The notes under the pieces are model-generated. The model saw nothing but the letters and a program-made list of their open reading frames with translations, ran no database searches and was not told the origin of the DNA. Position numbers and translations under genes: made by a program. From Caprella mutica (lineage: Eukaryota; Arthropoda; Malacostraca; Amphipoda; Caprellidae): a stretch of DNA of 64,000 bases. The stretch is from NCBI GenBank assembly GCA_947561585.1, contig CANNZV010001630.1, forward strand, positions 148,976 to 212,975, given 5' to 3'. Shown here in pieces: positions 18,381 through 28,036 of this stretch (position 1 is its first letter; every line of letters starts with the position of its first letter).

Positions 18381-19889
18381 TTAATTTTTGCTATCGTCAT
18401 TTTTCTTGCTGTCGTTATTATTTTTTCTAGGGGGACGATTGCGTCTGTTCTTATTTCTATTTGGTCTTCTTGTATCCGTTCTTTTTGGTTTTGGAGCGTC
18501 TCCACCAGTTTTAACGTCTGTTTTAGTTAATTGCGGTTTGGAAGACTTATCTCCTCCAGTTGGATTCTGATTGGTATCTGGTTTATTTTTTGGTTTAGAA
18601 GAACGGCTGCTTTTGTGTCGATCAGTTGGTCGTTTAGAAGCATTGGCTGGTTTACTGTCTCTTTTATTGTTTGTTTTTTTATCAGAAGAACTACTACTTT
18701 TCTTGCTATCACCTTCCTCCCTTTTACTATTGGGTCTGCGAGAATTTCCTCTAGAGTTTTTATTGTTATTACGTCTTTTTCCTCTTCGCTTTTTCCTTTC
18801 TTCTGGCGGCAATTCGATGACATCATTGACACTTTCAAAATCTATCAAATCTTCCTCTACAGGCATGTTTTTATAGTCCATCAATTCTGTCGGTTTTTCG
18901 CCCGACTTATTCATAGCTATGATTTCTTTCACTCGAGTAACCAAAATTGGGTAAAATTTACCTCGAATACCATTTTCTTGCAAATAACAATAATACATTG
19001 TTCGCTTGAAAATATCAGTTTTGACCAAAACGGCTGTTCCTGCTTCGGTATAGAGTTTGTCTGCTTTCTTTGGAAATTCTTCCAAAGCATCAATGTAAGT
19101 ATCCAATTCATAGTTGAGACAACACTTGAGTCGTCCACACTGACCCGATAATTTGGCTTGATTAATCGCCAAATTTTGATAACGAGCAGCAGTCGTTGAA
19201 ACCGTTTTGAAATCAGACAACCAAGTAGAGCAGCACAATTCTCGTCCACAAGAACCAATACCTCCGATTCGAGCGGACTCTTGTCGAGCACCAATCTGGC
19301 GCATCTCTATTTTTACCTTAAATTCTTTGGCAAAATGGCGAATCAATTCTCTAAAATCAACTCGGCCATCAGCCGTATAATAAAAAGTGGCTTTTCGTTT
19401 ATCCGCTTGGTATTCTACATCTCCAATTTTCATGTCTAAGCTAAGCGTCCGAGAAATTGCACGAGCTTTAACCATCGTCTTTTTTTCTAGACTTCGTGCT
19501 TCGTTGAGTCTTTCAAGGTCTCGTTCATTGGCACGTCTAACGACGTTTTTCAAGACACTTTTTTCATTCACACGTTTTTTACGCATTTGCATACGCACCA
19601 ATTCGCCCGACAAAGAAATATGTCCAATGTCGTAACCTGCATCGGTTTCGACCACGACCATATCACCTGTTACGGTACGAGTTTGTACTGGGTTTTGGTA
19701 AAAACCTTTGCGAGACCCTTGATTGAAACTGACCTCTACAATACCATATTCGTCTGCATCGTATATATCTAGTTTCGATAGCCAATCGTATGTATTTAGC
19801 CGATTGCAACCTCCACTCGAACAACCTCCATTGCTTTTACATCCTCCTGGTTTACCATCTTTTCCTGTTGAACAACTTGAGCATCCCAT
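18381..19889 (-). CDS. PSP1-domain protein (RicT/YaaT-like) with basic tail
   Basis: 502 residues. The N-terminus is a dense cysteine cluster (MGCSSCSTG, then GGCSSGGCN). The PSP1/YaaT core runs to about residue 300 with conserved cysteines (GSCGRELCCSTW, then LSGQCGRLKCCLNYE), which in Bacillus RicT-type proteins bind Fe-S. From about 370 onward the protein is a long Lys/Arg/Asn/Ser tail (KKRRGKRRNNN), probably disordered and nucleic-acid-binding. In Bacillus this family forms a complex affecting RNase Y-dependent RNA maturation. The neighbour holB, 72 nt upstream on the same strand, also neighbours yaaT in Firmicutes. The exact role in Bacteroidota is unknown. Confidence 0.85.
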   Translation of the reverse strand: MGCSSCSTGKDGKPGGCKSNGGCSSGGCNRLNTYDWLSKLDIYDADEYGIVEVSFNQGSRKGFYQNPVQTRTVTGDMVVVETDAGYDIGHISLSGELVRMQMRKKRVNEKSVLKNVVRRANERDLERLNEARSLEKKTMVKARAISRTLSLDMKIGDVEYQADKRKATFYYTADGRVDFRELIRHFAKEFKVKIEMRQIGARQESARIGGIGSCGRELCCSTWLSDFKTVSTTAARYQNLAINQAKLSGQCGRLKCCLNYELDTYIDALEEFPKKADKLYTEAGTAVLVKTDIFKRTMYYCYLQENGIRGKFYPILVTRVKEIIAMNKSGEKPTELMDYKNMPVEEDLIDFESVNDVIELPPEERKKRRGKRRNNNKNSRGNSRRPNSKREEGDSKKSSSSSDKKTNNKRDSKPANASKRPTDRHKSSRSSKPKNKPDTNQNPTGGDKSSKPQLTKTDVKTGGDAPKPKRTDTRRPNRNKNRRNRPPRKNNNDSKKNDDSKN

Positions 19890-19961
19890 ATCTTTATAAC
19901 GGTTGTTGGATTATATGTATGTGTTCGTTTACGTTTGCAACGCAACTATTTGAACACCTAA

Positions 19962-21077
19962 TTATACAATAATTTTCTTTTTCAAAATTTTATTCATTCG
20001 TATAGATGTATCCAAAAACAACAACTTTGTATTGGCGTTTCTTTCAACATAATACGCTACTTCTGTTAATAACGTTGTAATTGTTTCTATTTGGTCAAAT
20101 TCTATAACTTTCGTTAAATTTTGTGCAGTTGACAGTTCCTTGTCTGTCAAACGAACTTTTGTGTTTCCTGTTAACTTGAGAATCATATATTCTCTCATAA
20201 AGTGTAAGGAATAGCGCAAAAAATATTTCTGCTTTTCTCTTCCCAAATCGGCAAATTGATTGACCCATTCTACGAGTTCGGTTGATTTTCCCATATAACA
20301 CTTACGCATCCAACTGATAAATAGTTCGGTATTTTCACTCTCTTTATATTGAGATAAAGAAATGGCCTCTCCAAAACTACCATCACTCAATTGAGCAATG
20401 CTTTGTGCTTCATTGGGTGCAAGCTGTTTTCGTTCAATCAATCCTTTTATGATTTCTTCTTCTCGAAGGGCTTGAATTTTTAATAATTGACAACGAGATA
20501 AAATCGTATTGAGAATCAATTCCTGATTTTCTGCCACCAAAACAAATAAGGTGTCTTCAGGTGGTTCTTCGATTAGTTTCAACAAGCGATTGCCTTCTTT
20601 GCCCAACAATTCGGGCAACCAAATAATCAATATTTTATGGCTGCCTTCAAAAGCCTTTAGACTCATCTTCTTGATGATGTTGACACATTCATCTTTATTG
20701 ATATTTCCTTGTTTGTTTTCTGCATCAATTGCCTGCAACCATTGGTTGTAATTCAAATAAGGATTTTCGAGCAAGCTTTCTCGCCATTGCGATAAAAAGC
20801 TGTCACTCGTAACTTTAGAGCCAATCGTAGGAAAAGAAAAATGCAAATCAGGATGGACTAGTTTTGTCGCCTTTGTACAGGAACGACAGGCACCACAAGA
20901 GTCTCCTTCTTGTTTGTTGGTACACAAAACATATTGTGCAAATGCAATAGCCAAAGCCAAAGCACCCGAACCTGTATTGCCCAAAAATAATTGAGCATGC
21001 GGGATACATTGCTTGTCCACTAGCTTGGCTAGTGTTTGCTTGATAGCTGTTTGACCGATTACATTTTTAAATTGCAT
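19962..21077 (-). CDS. holB: DNA polymerase III subunit delta' (clamp-loader)
   Basis: 371 residues. It begins FKNVIGQTAIKQTL, with PHAQLFLGNTGSG, where the Walker-type loop lacks the catalytic Lys, as is usual for delta'. A four-cysteine zinc site (CTNKQEGDSCGACRSC) precedes HPDLHFSFP, and KILIIWLPELLGKEGNRLLKLIEEPPE is the sensor region. It is part of the sliding-clamp loader at the replication fork. It is the first gene of a probable minus-strand operon with the PSP1 gene and perhaps the cytochrome. Length and order of motifs are normal. Confidence 0.88.
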   Translation of the reverse strand: MQFKNVIGQTAIKQTLAKLVDKQCIPHAQLFLGNTGSGALALAIAFAQYVLCTNKQEGDSCGACRSCTKATKLVHPDLHFSFPTIGSKVTSDSFLSQWRESLLENPYLNYNQWLQAIDAENKQGNINKDECVNIIKKMSLKAFEGSHKILIIWLPELLGKEGNRLLKLIEEPPEDTLFVLVAENQELILNTILSRCQLLKIQALREEEIIKGLIERKQLAPNEAQSIAQLSDGSFGEAISLSQYKESENTELFISWMRKCYMGKSTELVEWVNQFADLGREKQKYFLRYSLHFMREYMILKLTGNTKVRLTDKELSTAQNLTKVIEFDQIETITTLLTEVAYYVERNANTKLLFLDTSIRMNKILKKKIIV

Positions 21078-21687
21078 TTTTTTATTTTGACTGGACTAAA
21101 AGTCAAAACAGCAATTATTCAAGAAGAAGAGTAAGGTTTACTTGTAGATAAACAAATACTAAAGCGCAAAGGAAAGAAACTGTGCCACAAATAAAATTAT
21201 TTATTCCAAACAAATGGAATGGAATATTATATCTCGTAATACCTTTAAGCTTTTTTCGGAAATAAATTTCTTAAAAAGCGTTTCAAAGGTGTTTTCTGTA
21301 TAAAAAAGCTTACAAGTGAGGAGCAAAAGCTCAAAGCTCACTAAAAAAGGGTTTTATATTGTATAAAAAAAAGAATACGAAAACCCCTGTTTTATTATAA
21401 AATGTGGTGTACAATTTATTTAATTTGTTCGTTCAAAATGGATTTTATCCATTTAATAAATAGTATTGAACCAACAAAATCTATGCGTTCTGCCTCAATT
21501 CGTCTTAACTTAAATATATATATGCTGTAGCTTGAAACTCTTTTTTTTGCAAGACATTGTTTTTATAAACTGGATGATAGACTTGCTATTGATTTCAAAC
21601 TTTTACAAAAATACATATTTATTTGATAAGATACCAGAAAGCAGCATTTTTCGATGGCTTTCTATTAAGTATTAGAGTAGAAAAAAG
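21078..21687. other. 610-bp intergenic region
   Basis: No credible gene on either strand. The region is AT-rich and holds only small hairpins (for example GAGCAAAAGCTC near 21319) and poly-T/poly-A runs. It probably contains the promoter of holB near 21080-21130 and the 3' end of the oligopeptide operon near 21620-21687. I see no strong terminator. Confidence 0.6.
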
Positions 21688-22956
21688 TTAGCTCCCTCTT
21701 TTACGAGGATTTATAGCGTCGCTGAGTCCTTCGCCAATAAGATTAAATAATAGGACAGAAATGAAAATGGCCAATCCTGGAAAAATGGCCAACCACCAAG
21801 CAGAAAATTTGTCTCGACCATCAGATAGTAATTTGCCCCAAGTCATTTCTTCGGCACCTACTCCAATACCCAAAAAAGAAAGACTTGCTTCTAGCAAAAT
21901 CGCTGAAGCAATACCAAATGCAATGAGAATCAAAACAGAAGTCAAACCATTGGGCAATGCGTGGCGGAAGAGGGTTCTGATTTCGGGGTAACCCATACTT
22001 TTGGCAGCCGTGATATAGTCTAGTTCTCGAATGCGGAGCAATTCGGAACGTACAAATCGGGCAATACTCGTCCAGCGCAAAAAACCAATGATAATAATAA
22101 TATTAAGAATGGATTGTTTTTGGACAATAGAAACAATAGCAATCAAAAATAAAAGGGCGGGAATAGAATTGAAAATTTCTATCAATCGCATGACTATAAT
22201 ATCTATCGGGAAAAATATTTTTTTTCTTAGCCAAGGTATTTTTTTAAATAAAGGTGTTAATGCATTTAAACTTAAAAACACAAGAAATACGATGAACAAA
22301 CTCAATAGCAATTCTCCAATCCAGCCGCCTTCTTTTCCTGCTTCGCTTAGTGCGAAAGCCCGAACAATAAAGCCATAAAAAATGGAGAAAGGAATCGCCA
22401 AAAGATTGAGTAAAAGCCGAGCTTTCGATATTTTGATTTGCCTATCGCCAAAATATCCTGCCAAGCCACCCAAAAAGATACCAATAATACTAGCAATAAA
22501 CATCGCAATAATTCCTACAAAAAGAGCGGTTCGAGTACCATGAATCATACCTGCCGCCACATCTTTTCCGTTTTTGCTAGTACCCAAATAATGCTGATTG
22601 CCTGCTTCCTTCGGACTTTTATAAATAGTCGAAGGACTAATCGTATTGGGCGAATAAGGAACAGGCGGAAAAAGCACTTTGTCGTATTTTAGTTCTTTCC
22701 AATCCTTATTGAGAAAAACCTTTTCGGGTTTGGTGAATCCTGCTTGTACCAAATAGTTTTTAGCAATAGGAAAATACGTTTTTCCTTCGTACTGACAATA
22801 CATGGGTTTTTCGTTCGACAAAAAGTCGGCGAAAACGGCTACAAATAGAAACAAATAAAGTACTCGCAATGACCACAAAGCAAGCCTGTTTTTACGGAAA
22901 TTATTCCATAAAGAACGACTATAAATATTGCTATGTGCTGCTGTTTTTTTATTCAT
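21688..22956 (-). CDS. oligopeptide ABC transporter permease, OppC-like
   Basis: 422 residues with the binding-protein-dependent permease (EAA) loop at LDYITAAKSMGYPEIRTLFRHALPNG, five or more membrane segments, and the OppC/DppC N-terminal segment. It is longer than the usual 300 residues because a periplasmic insertion (about 45-125) lies between the first two membrane helices. It forms the inner-membrane channel with the OppB-like protein; its start overlaps the OppB-like stop by one base, so the two are coupled. No ATPase subunit is encoded nearby, so OppD/OppF must come from elsewhere. Confidence 0.88.
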   Translation of the reverse strand: MNKKTAAHSNIYSRSLWNNFRKNRLALWSLRVLYLFLFVAVFADFLSNEKPMYCQYEGKTYFPIAKNYLVQAGFTKPEKVFLNKDWKELKYDKVLFPPVPYSPNTISPSTIYKSPKEAGNQHYLGTSKNGKDVAAGMIHGTRTALFVGIIAMFIASIIGIFLGGLAGYFGDRQIKISKARLLLNLLAIPFSIFYGFIVRAFALSEAGKEGGWIGELLLSLFIVFLVFLSLNALTPLFKKIPWLRKKIFFPIDIIVMRLIEIFNSIPALLFLIAIVSIVQKQSILNIIIIIGFLRWTSIARFVRSELLRIRELDYITAAKSMGYPEIRTLFRHALPNGLTSVLILIAFGIASAILLEASLSFLGIGVGAEEMTWGKLLSDGRDKFSAWWLAIFPGLAIFISVLLFNLIGEGLSDAINPRKRGS

Positions 22957-24374
22957 TATTTTTTGTCAAATCGAACTCTTGGGTCTGCCCACGAATATAG
23001 AATATCGGCCACTAAGTTTCCAATCATAGTCAATATAGCGGCCAACATCAAAATGGTATAGACAATCAACCAATCATCTTGAAAAAAGGCATCCCAAGCC
23101 AAACTGCCCATTCCTGGAATGCTAAAAATAACTTCGATGATGACCGAACCTGCCAAGGTTGCGGGGAATATAGAGGCTAACAAAGTGATGATTGGAAACA
23201 AAGCATTTCGAAAACCATGTTTCCAAATGGTTTTGTGAGGACTCAAGCCTTTTGCTTTGGAAGTCGTGATATAATCTTGCCCCAATACATCGAGCATCGC
23301 TCCTCGCATTTGACGTGAGATAAAAGCAAAAGCAGTATAGGTCACACAAAAAACAGGCAAAACCAAATGATGCGCAATATCCCAGAATTGCTCCCAAAAA
23401 GGAACAGAATCTATGGTGCTTCTGAGTCCTCCTGTTGGGAAAAAATTCATGCCATATTCGGAGGTCGTTACAAAAACGATGAGCATGGTCGCCACCCAAA
23501 AAGAAGGCAAAGCATACAACATAAATAAAATAGCCGACAACAATTGATCTTTCCAAGTACCTTGATTGGCTGCGGCAAAGACACCCAAAGGAATGGCAAT
23601 AAAATAGGCCAATAAAATAGACAATACATTAATCAAAAGCGTCCATCGAAGGGCTTCCCAAATACGAGATGCAACAGGTCTTTGATCGTAATACGAAATT
23701 CCAAAATCTCCTACCAAAAAATTGCTAATCCAGTTGTGGTATTGATTGTCGAAACCATACCAATGTATCGTTGGAATATACAAAGAACTCAAAGTCTGTT
23801 GACTTTGTAGTTTAGCGTAAGCAGAAACTACGGCTTGCAGAGGATCGTTCAATTCTTGTTGTAAAATATTATTTGCTTGAATATTTTGAGCTAAGTTTCC
23901 CAGAAAAAAGGAAATTCTATCCTCTTTATAATGATAGGAAAGCTGGTCAATATCTGATTTGATAGGAATTTTTAAATCTCGATTGATGCTATCAGGTAAA
24001 GCAATATATTCTTTTTTTAAAAACTCGACTTGAGCAAAATACTGTTGAATAAGTTCCCAGTTGCCATATTGAGCAATCAGGTTTTCTTTAGCGGTTCTTT
24101 CTCTTTGGTTATAAATTTTATAAAAATGACTTGGATAGGCAAGTGGACGAAGGGCAAAATAAAAAGCGGGTTTGTCCAAACCATAAGCTTTAGCCATTCG
24201 TTCACAATCGGCTTGTTGACGTTCTATATTCTGAATGGGACTATCTTCATTTGGTTGGCACAGTTTTTCGATAGGAGAACTATTACTCATCTTGCTCAGA
24301 CCAAATGCTATCAAAGAAATAGCAAGGAGGGTTGGTATAAACAAGAAGACACGACGTAATAGGTATTGGCTCAT
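22956..24374 (-). CDS. oligopeptide ABC transporter permease, OppB-like
   Basis: 472 residues. The first 25 residues (MSQYLLRRVFLFIPTLLAIS) are the standard OppB/DppB start, the EAA loop is DYITTSKAKGLSPHKTIWKHGFRNA, and the protein ends in the usual DPRVRF. A periplasmic insertion of about 150 residues (roughly 35-215) separates the first helix from the remaining five, making it much longer than the common 310-340. It pairs with the OppC-like permease immediately downstream. Its stop overlaps the start of that gene. Confidence 0.88.
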   Translation of the reverse strand: MSQYLLRRVFLFIPTLLAISLIAFGLSKMSNSSPIEKLCQPNEDSPIQNIERQQADCERMAKAYGLDKPAFYFALRPLAYPSHFYKIYNQRERTAKENLIAQYGNWELIQQYFAQVEFLKKEYIALPDSINRDLKIPIKSDIDQLSYHYKEDRISFFLGNLAQNIQANNILQQELNDPLQAVVSAYAKLQSQQTLSSLYIPTIHWYGFDNQYHNWISNFLVGDFGISYYDQRPVASRIWEALRWTLLINVLSILLAYFIAIPLGVFAAANQGTWKDQLLSAILFMLYALPSFWVATMLIVFVTTSEYGMNFFPTGGLRSTIDSVPFWEQFWDIAHHLVLPVFCVTYTAFAFISRQMRGAMLDVLGQDYITTSKAKGLSPHKTIWKHGFRNALFPIITLLASIFPATLAGSVIIEVIFSIPGMGSLAWDAFFQDDWLIVYTILMLAAILTMIGNLVADILYSWADPRVRFDKK

Positions 24375-24391
24375 AGAATGAAATTGGAACG

Positions 24392-24988
24392 CTATTTCAG
24401 TAATTTATACTGATTAATCTCTTCATCCGTCATCCAATGAATATCTGCCGCTGAAGCAGCATTAATTGTAAAATAATAAAAAGCTTCTGCCTCTTCCTGT
24501 ATGAAGCCCATATCTATATAATAGTTAATAGCTCCTTGATGTTCTTCATGCCCGACTGGATAATCGGTGGCTTCATTATCGTTTCCATCAGCCCATGCAT
24601 GAACACCAATTTGACTGCCCGAATCTCTGGTACGAGTCGTTCCTGCCAGAAACAAATCGACTGCTCCAGAAGCAATGATTGCCTCAGCGGGCAAATGTAT
24701 CGCAATGTCTTGGTTGCGAATTTTTCGGGCGGCTTCCCAATTTGCTATATCATCTGTCGAGCCAGGACAATCTTTCATGACCATTCGATGGGTATTGGGA
24801 AAAGCTGCAATATAATTATCCCAATATTCCGTAATATCGGAGTCTATTAGCCCTTGAATAATGACTGTTTCTTCATTTTCGGAAGAGAAAATTCCGAAGT
24901 CATCAGTAGCAATATCATCTTTGTTGCAGGCTGTAATTAGGATAGCTGTGAACAACAGAAAGAGAATATTTTTTGATATTTTTTTCAT
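24392..24988 (-). CDS. lipoprotein with ClpP/crotonase-like fold (COG3904-type)
   Basis: 198 residues. Signal peptide and lipobox ILITA-C21 make it a lipoprotein. The body reads like periplasmic ClpP-like proteins: VIIQGLIDSDI, then IHLPAEAIIASGAVDLFLAG with a candidate nucleophile Ser107, then SQIGVHAWADG with a candidate His130, and a helical end. It lies 17 nt upstream of the OppB-like gene and 75 nt downstream of the peptide-binding protein, so it sits inside an oligopeptide import operon. A role in trimming or releasing peptides before import is attractive but unproven. The family assignment is by pattern only. Confidence 0.6.
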   Translation of the reverse strand: MKKISKNILFLLFTAILITACNKDDIATDDFGIFSSENEETVIIQGLIDSDITEYWDNYIAAFPNTHRMVMKDCPGSTDDIANWEAARKIRNQDIAIHLPAEAIIASGAVDLFLAGTTRTRDSGSQIGVHAWADGNDNEATDYPVGHEEHQGAINYYIDMGFIQEEAEAFYYFTINAASAADIHWMTDEEINQYKLLK

Positions 24989-25063
24989 GATTTATCTATT
25001 GTGATTTTTTCTTCTCCTTTATTAGTCGACGGGCGAACGGAAGTCGCCAACCGACATTATAAA

Positions 25064-26857
25064 CTACTTTGCTACAAAATAATTTTCAAAATAACCAGGT
25101 CGAACATGACTGATCATGGTTTTTTCAAAACGTTTGTTGACGGCAATTCGTCCATTATTATTCATGATGAAAAGCAGCGGGCATTCATCATGCACTATTG
25201 CTTGAAAATCTTTATAGGCTTGGTTGCGAGTCGCATCATCATTGCAATTATTGACAATCGCTTCTAGCAAGGCATCTGATTTGGCATTGCCAAAATGAGC
25301 ATGATTTCTACCGCCAGAAGTTGCATAATACTTCGTATGAAAATATAACATTAAATCATCATATCGAGAAGGCGTGTAACGGATTCCATCTGCAATCATA
25401 TCATAGTTGCCTGCAGGCACATCTTGCTTTCGGATAACATTGGAATCCTTATGAAGAATAGAAACTTTCACTCCAACTTTTGGAGCGTTTGCTAATAATA
25501 ATTGTGCCACACTATTGGCGACTTCGCTTTTGGGTCGGCATTTGATTTCAATTTTTAAATCCAATTTTTTGCCTTTTACTATTTTATCTCTTATGCCATC
25601 TTCATCGCTATCTTTCCAGCCTGCTTCATCTAGCAATGTTTTCGCTTTTTCGATATCCAATTGAGGCATCGGCAAATTTTTATCATAATAAGGCCGATTA
25701 AGAGGGAAAGGATTGTTGACTCGCATAGCTGTACCATAGACGTTTTCTTCAATGTATTTATCCATGTCGATAAGATGGGTCAGCGCACGACGTACTCTTT
25801 TGTCTGATAAAGTAGGCTGCTTAGAATTCATAGATAAAAAGTAAATCGTTGGAACAGCAGGCGATTCAAATTTTAATTTTTCTTTCCCTAAATCGCTATT
25901 GCGTAAATCGTTGAATACGGTTGGGTTCATTTCGCCCATAATATCTAGTTGACCATCTTTGAGCATGGTCGTAGCTGTTGTCATATCGGGAACAATCTTA
26001 TAAACTATTTTACTAGGAATAGCGGTAAAAATAGGCTCTGTTTTGGCAAATTGGTCGCCCCACCAATCTTTTTTCTTTTCGATGATGACGACTTCTTTGG
26101 TTTTAAAAGCAGTCAACTTATACGCTCCTGATCCATGTATGCTATTGGCTTCTCGTAAGCGTTCGGGCGAACTAAAAGCAGTTGCAAATGCCTTGACTTG
26201 CTCGTTATCTTTGAGTTCTTTTGCTTTCTTTTCATCTAGTAAATCGCTTAAAGTAATATCCTTCATCAAGCCTTTTGGGTCATAAAGGTGTTCTGGATAA
26301 AACGGTATTGTTGCTAAGTATTCGTCTTCTTTTATCTGGCAAGAAGATGAAAAAACAGTTAGTTTACGAGGGTTTTCAGAATCGATTTCAATGTTTCCAA
26401 CAAAGGTCAAAGCACTTCGCCAACCCGTTTTTACATTAGGATTGAAAATAGCTTTCATCGTAAATAAATAATCAGAAGCTAAGACAGGTTTGCCATCTTC
26501 CCAAGTTGCTTCGGGGCGTATTTCGTAGGTATAGCTTTTTCCACCCTTAAATTTACCGCTTTCTATATTTTTTATTTCGGGTTGGGCTTTCGCCAAATAT
26601 GGGACAAGTGCGCCATCTTTTGGGTTGTGCTGTAATAAACTATTGAACACATGGCTGTAAACGGTACGTCCATAACCTGTGCGAGAAAACATAGGATGTA
26701 TAGCATCAGGCTCACTAATCATTCCAACCGTAACGGTCGTATTAGTAGCTACTGCGGAGCTAGTGGCTGCTGTTTTGGGGTCTGTTTTACAATTGCTAAA
26801 TAAACAAGCACAAAGAACCCCAAAAATAAGGGCGTAATAGTTCATCTTTCGGAACAT
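25064..26857 (-). CDS. peptide ABC transporter substrate-binding lipoprotein (OppA/DppA family)
   Basis: 597 residues, SBP family 5. Lipoprotein signal with CLFSNC near residue 23. The family signature appears as VGMISEPDAIHPMF at the start of the mature protein, with TYEIRPEATWEDGKPVLASDYLFTMKA and later DKRVRRALTHLIDMDKYI. It captures oligopeptides and delivers them to the permeases encoded downstream (after the ClpP-like lipoprotein). First gene of the operon, with a 266-bp intergenic region in front that presumably holds the promoter. A second possible start 4 codons inside (MNYYALIF) would also serve. Confidence 0.88.
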   Translation of the reverse strand: MFRKMNYYALIFGVLCACLFSNCKTDPKTAATSSAVATNTTVTVGMISEPDAIHPMFSRTGYGRTVYSHVFNSLLQHNPKDGALVPYLAKAQPEIKNIESGKFKGGKSYTYEIRPEATWEDGKPVLASDYLFTMKAIFNPNVKTGWRSALTFVGNIEIDSENPRKLTVFSSSCQIKEDEYLATIPFYPEHLYDPKGLMKDITLSDLLDEKKAKELKDNEQVKAFATAFSSPERLREANSIHGSGAYKLTAFKTKEVVIIEKKKDWWGDQFAKTEPIFTAIPSKIVYKIVPDMTTATTMLKDGQLDIMGEMNPTVFNDLRNSDLGKEKLKFESPAVPTIYFLSMNSKQPTLSDKRVRRALTHLIDMDKYIEENVYGTAMRVNNPFPLNRPYYDKNLPMPQLDIEKAKTLLDEAGWKDSDEDGIRDKIVKGKKLDLKIEIKCRPKSEVANSVAQLLLANAPKVGVKVSILHKDSNVIRKQDVPAGNYDMIADGIRYTPSRYDDLMLYFHTKYYATSGGRNHAHFGNAKSDALLEAIVNNCNDDATRNQAYKDFQAIVHDECPLLFIMNNNGRIAVNKRFEKTMISHVRPGYFENYFVAK

Positions 26858-27123
26858 GGAATAAATTTTTTAATTATTAGACTTTATTCTACATGATTTT
26901 CTTCTATACAAAACTCCGTAGTACAAAGTCTGTTGATGTAAAGCAGGATTTATTTAGTGGTGTTTTATTACTTATTTACTAAGGTACAAACTATCTTTTG
27001 AACGTATATATTTGAAGTATAATATTTTTGATAAAACATTAAAAAATATCAAATATGAGGTAAAGGTGTTTTTCTTTTCTCAACAATTATGCTTTAGGAC
27101 TGTTTCTTTAGAAATACAAAATT

Positions 27124-28035
27124 ATGCAAACCATACTTATTGCAGGTGGCACAGGATTGATTGGTAAACGACTCAGTTTTTTGTTACAACAAAAAGGTTA
27201 TTCGGTCATCCATTTGAGCCGAAAACAAAATTTGCAAGCAGAATATCCACGATACAAATGGGATTTGGATAAAGGTACAATAGAGGAAGAAGCGATTCAG
27301 AAGGCAGATTATGTGATTAATTTGGCAGGTGCAGGTATTGCCGACAAGCGTTGGTCGAAGGCTCGGAAGCAATTGATTATTGATAGTCGAGTCAAAGGAA
27401 CGCAATTGTTGCAGCGTTATTTTCAACAAGTCAAAAAACCGAAGGCTTATATAGCGGCGGCGGCTATTGGTTTTTACGGAGATAGAGGATTGGAAGTAGT
27501 AAACGAAGACTCTAAGGCTGGAAATAGTGGTTTTTTGGTAGAGAGTTGCTTGCTTTGGGAAGGAGCAATTGATAAAATGCAAGCCTTGGATATGCGCTTG
27601 GTAACGATTAGAGTAGGGCTTGTTTTATCGACTTTGGGTGGCGCTTTGGAGAAGATGTTGCTTTCTTTTAAACTCAGAACGGGAGCCTATTTTGGAAATG
27701 GAAGTGCTATTTACTCTTGGATTCATATAGACGATATTTGCGGTATTTTCATCAAATCCATTGAAGACGAGCAAATGAAAGGTATATATAATGGAGTTGC
27801 ACCCAATCCTGTTTCCAATAAAACATTGACTTATTCTATCGGAGAAGCTTATGGAACGAAGAATTTGATTGTCCCTGCGCCTAGTTTTGCCTTACGCTTG
27901 GCGATGGGCGAAATGGCAGATGCTGTCTTGACGAGTACGCATGTTTCTGCCGAAAAGATAGCGACAGCAGGGTATGATTTTCAGTTTTCGGAAGTAACAG
28001 AAGCAGTGAAGGATTTGATAAAACGAGATATATAG
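27124..28035 (+). CDS. TIGR01777-family NAD-dependent epimerase (SDR)
   Basis: 303 residues. The N-terminal Rossmann motif AGGTGLIGKRL and the conserved family segments YVINLAGAGIADKRWSKARKQ and WIHIDDICGIF are typical of the TIGR01777/YfcH/SDR39U1 group of extended short-chain dehydrogenases. Its substrate is unknown. It is monocistronic on + and ends 1 nt before the stop of the convergent gene, with no terminator between them. Confidence 0.88.
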   Translation: MQTILIAGGTGLIGKRLSFLLQQKGYSVIHLSRKQNLQAEYPRYKWDLDKGTIEEEAIQKADYVINLAGAGIADKRWSKARKQLIIDSRVKGTQLLQRYFQQVKKPKAYIAAAAIGFYGDRGLEVVNEDSKAGNSGFLVESCLLWEGAIDKMQALDMRLVTIRVGLVLSTLGGALEKMLLSFKLRTGAYFGNGSAIYSWIHIDDICGIFIKSIEDEQMKGIYNGVAPNPVSNKTLTYSIGEAYGTKNLIVPAPSFALRLAMGEMADAVLTSTHVSAEKIATAGYDFQFSEVTEAVKDLIKRDI

Positions 28036-28036
28036 T

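Noticed and set aside
18388..19151. Plus-strand open frames opposite the PSP1 gene
   Set aside because: Hydrophobic low-complexity shadows of the basic repetitive tail on the other strand.
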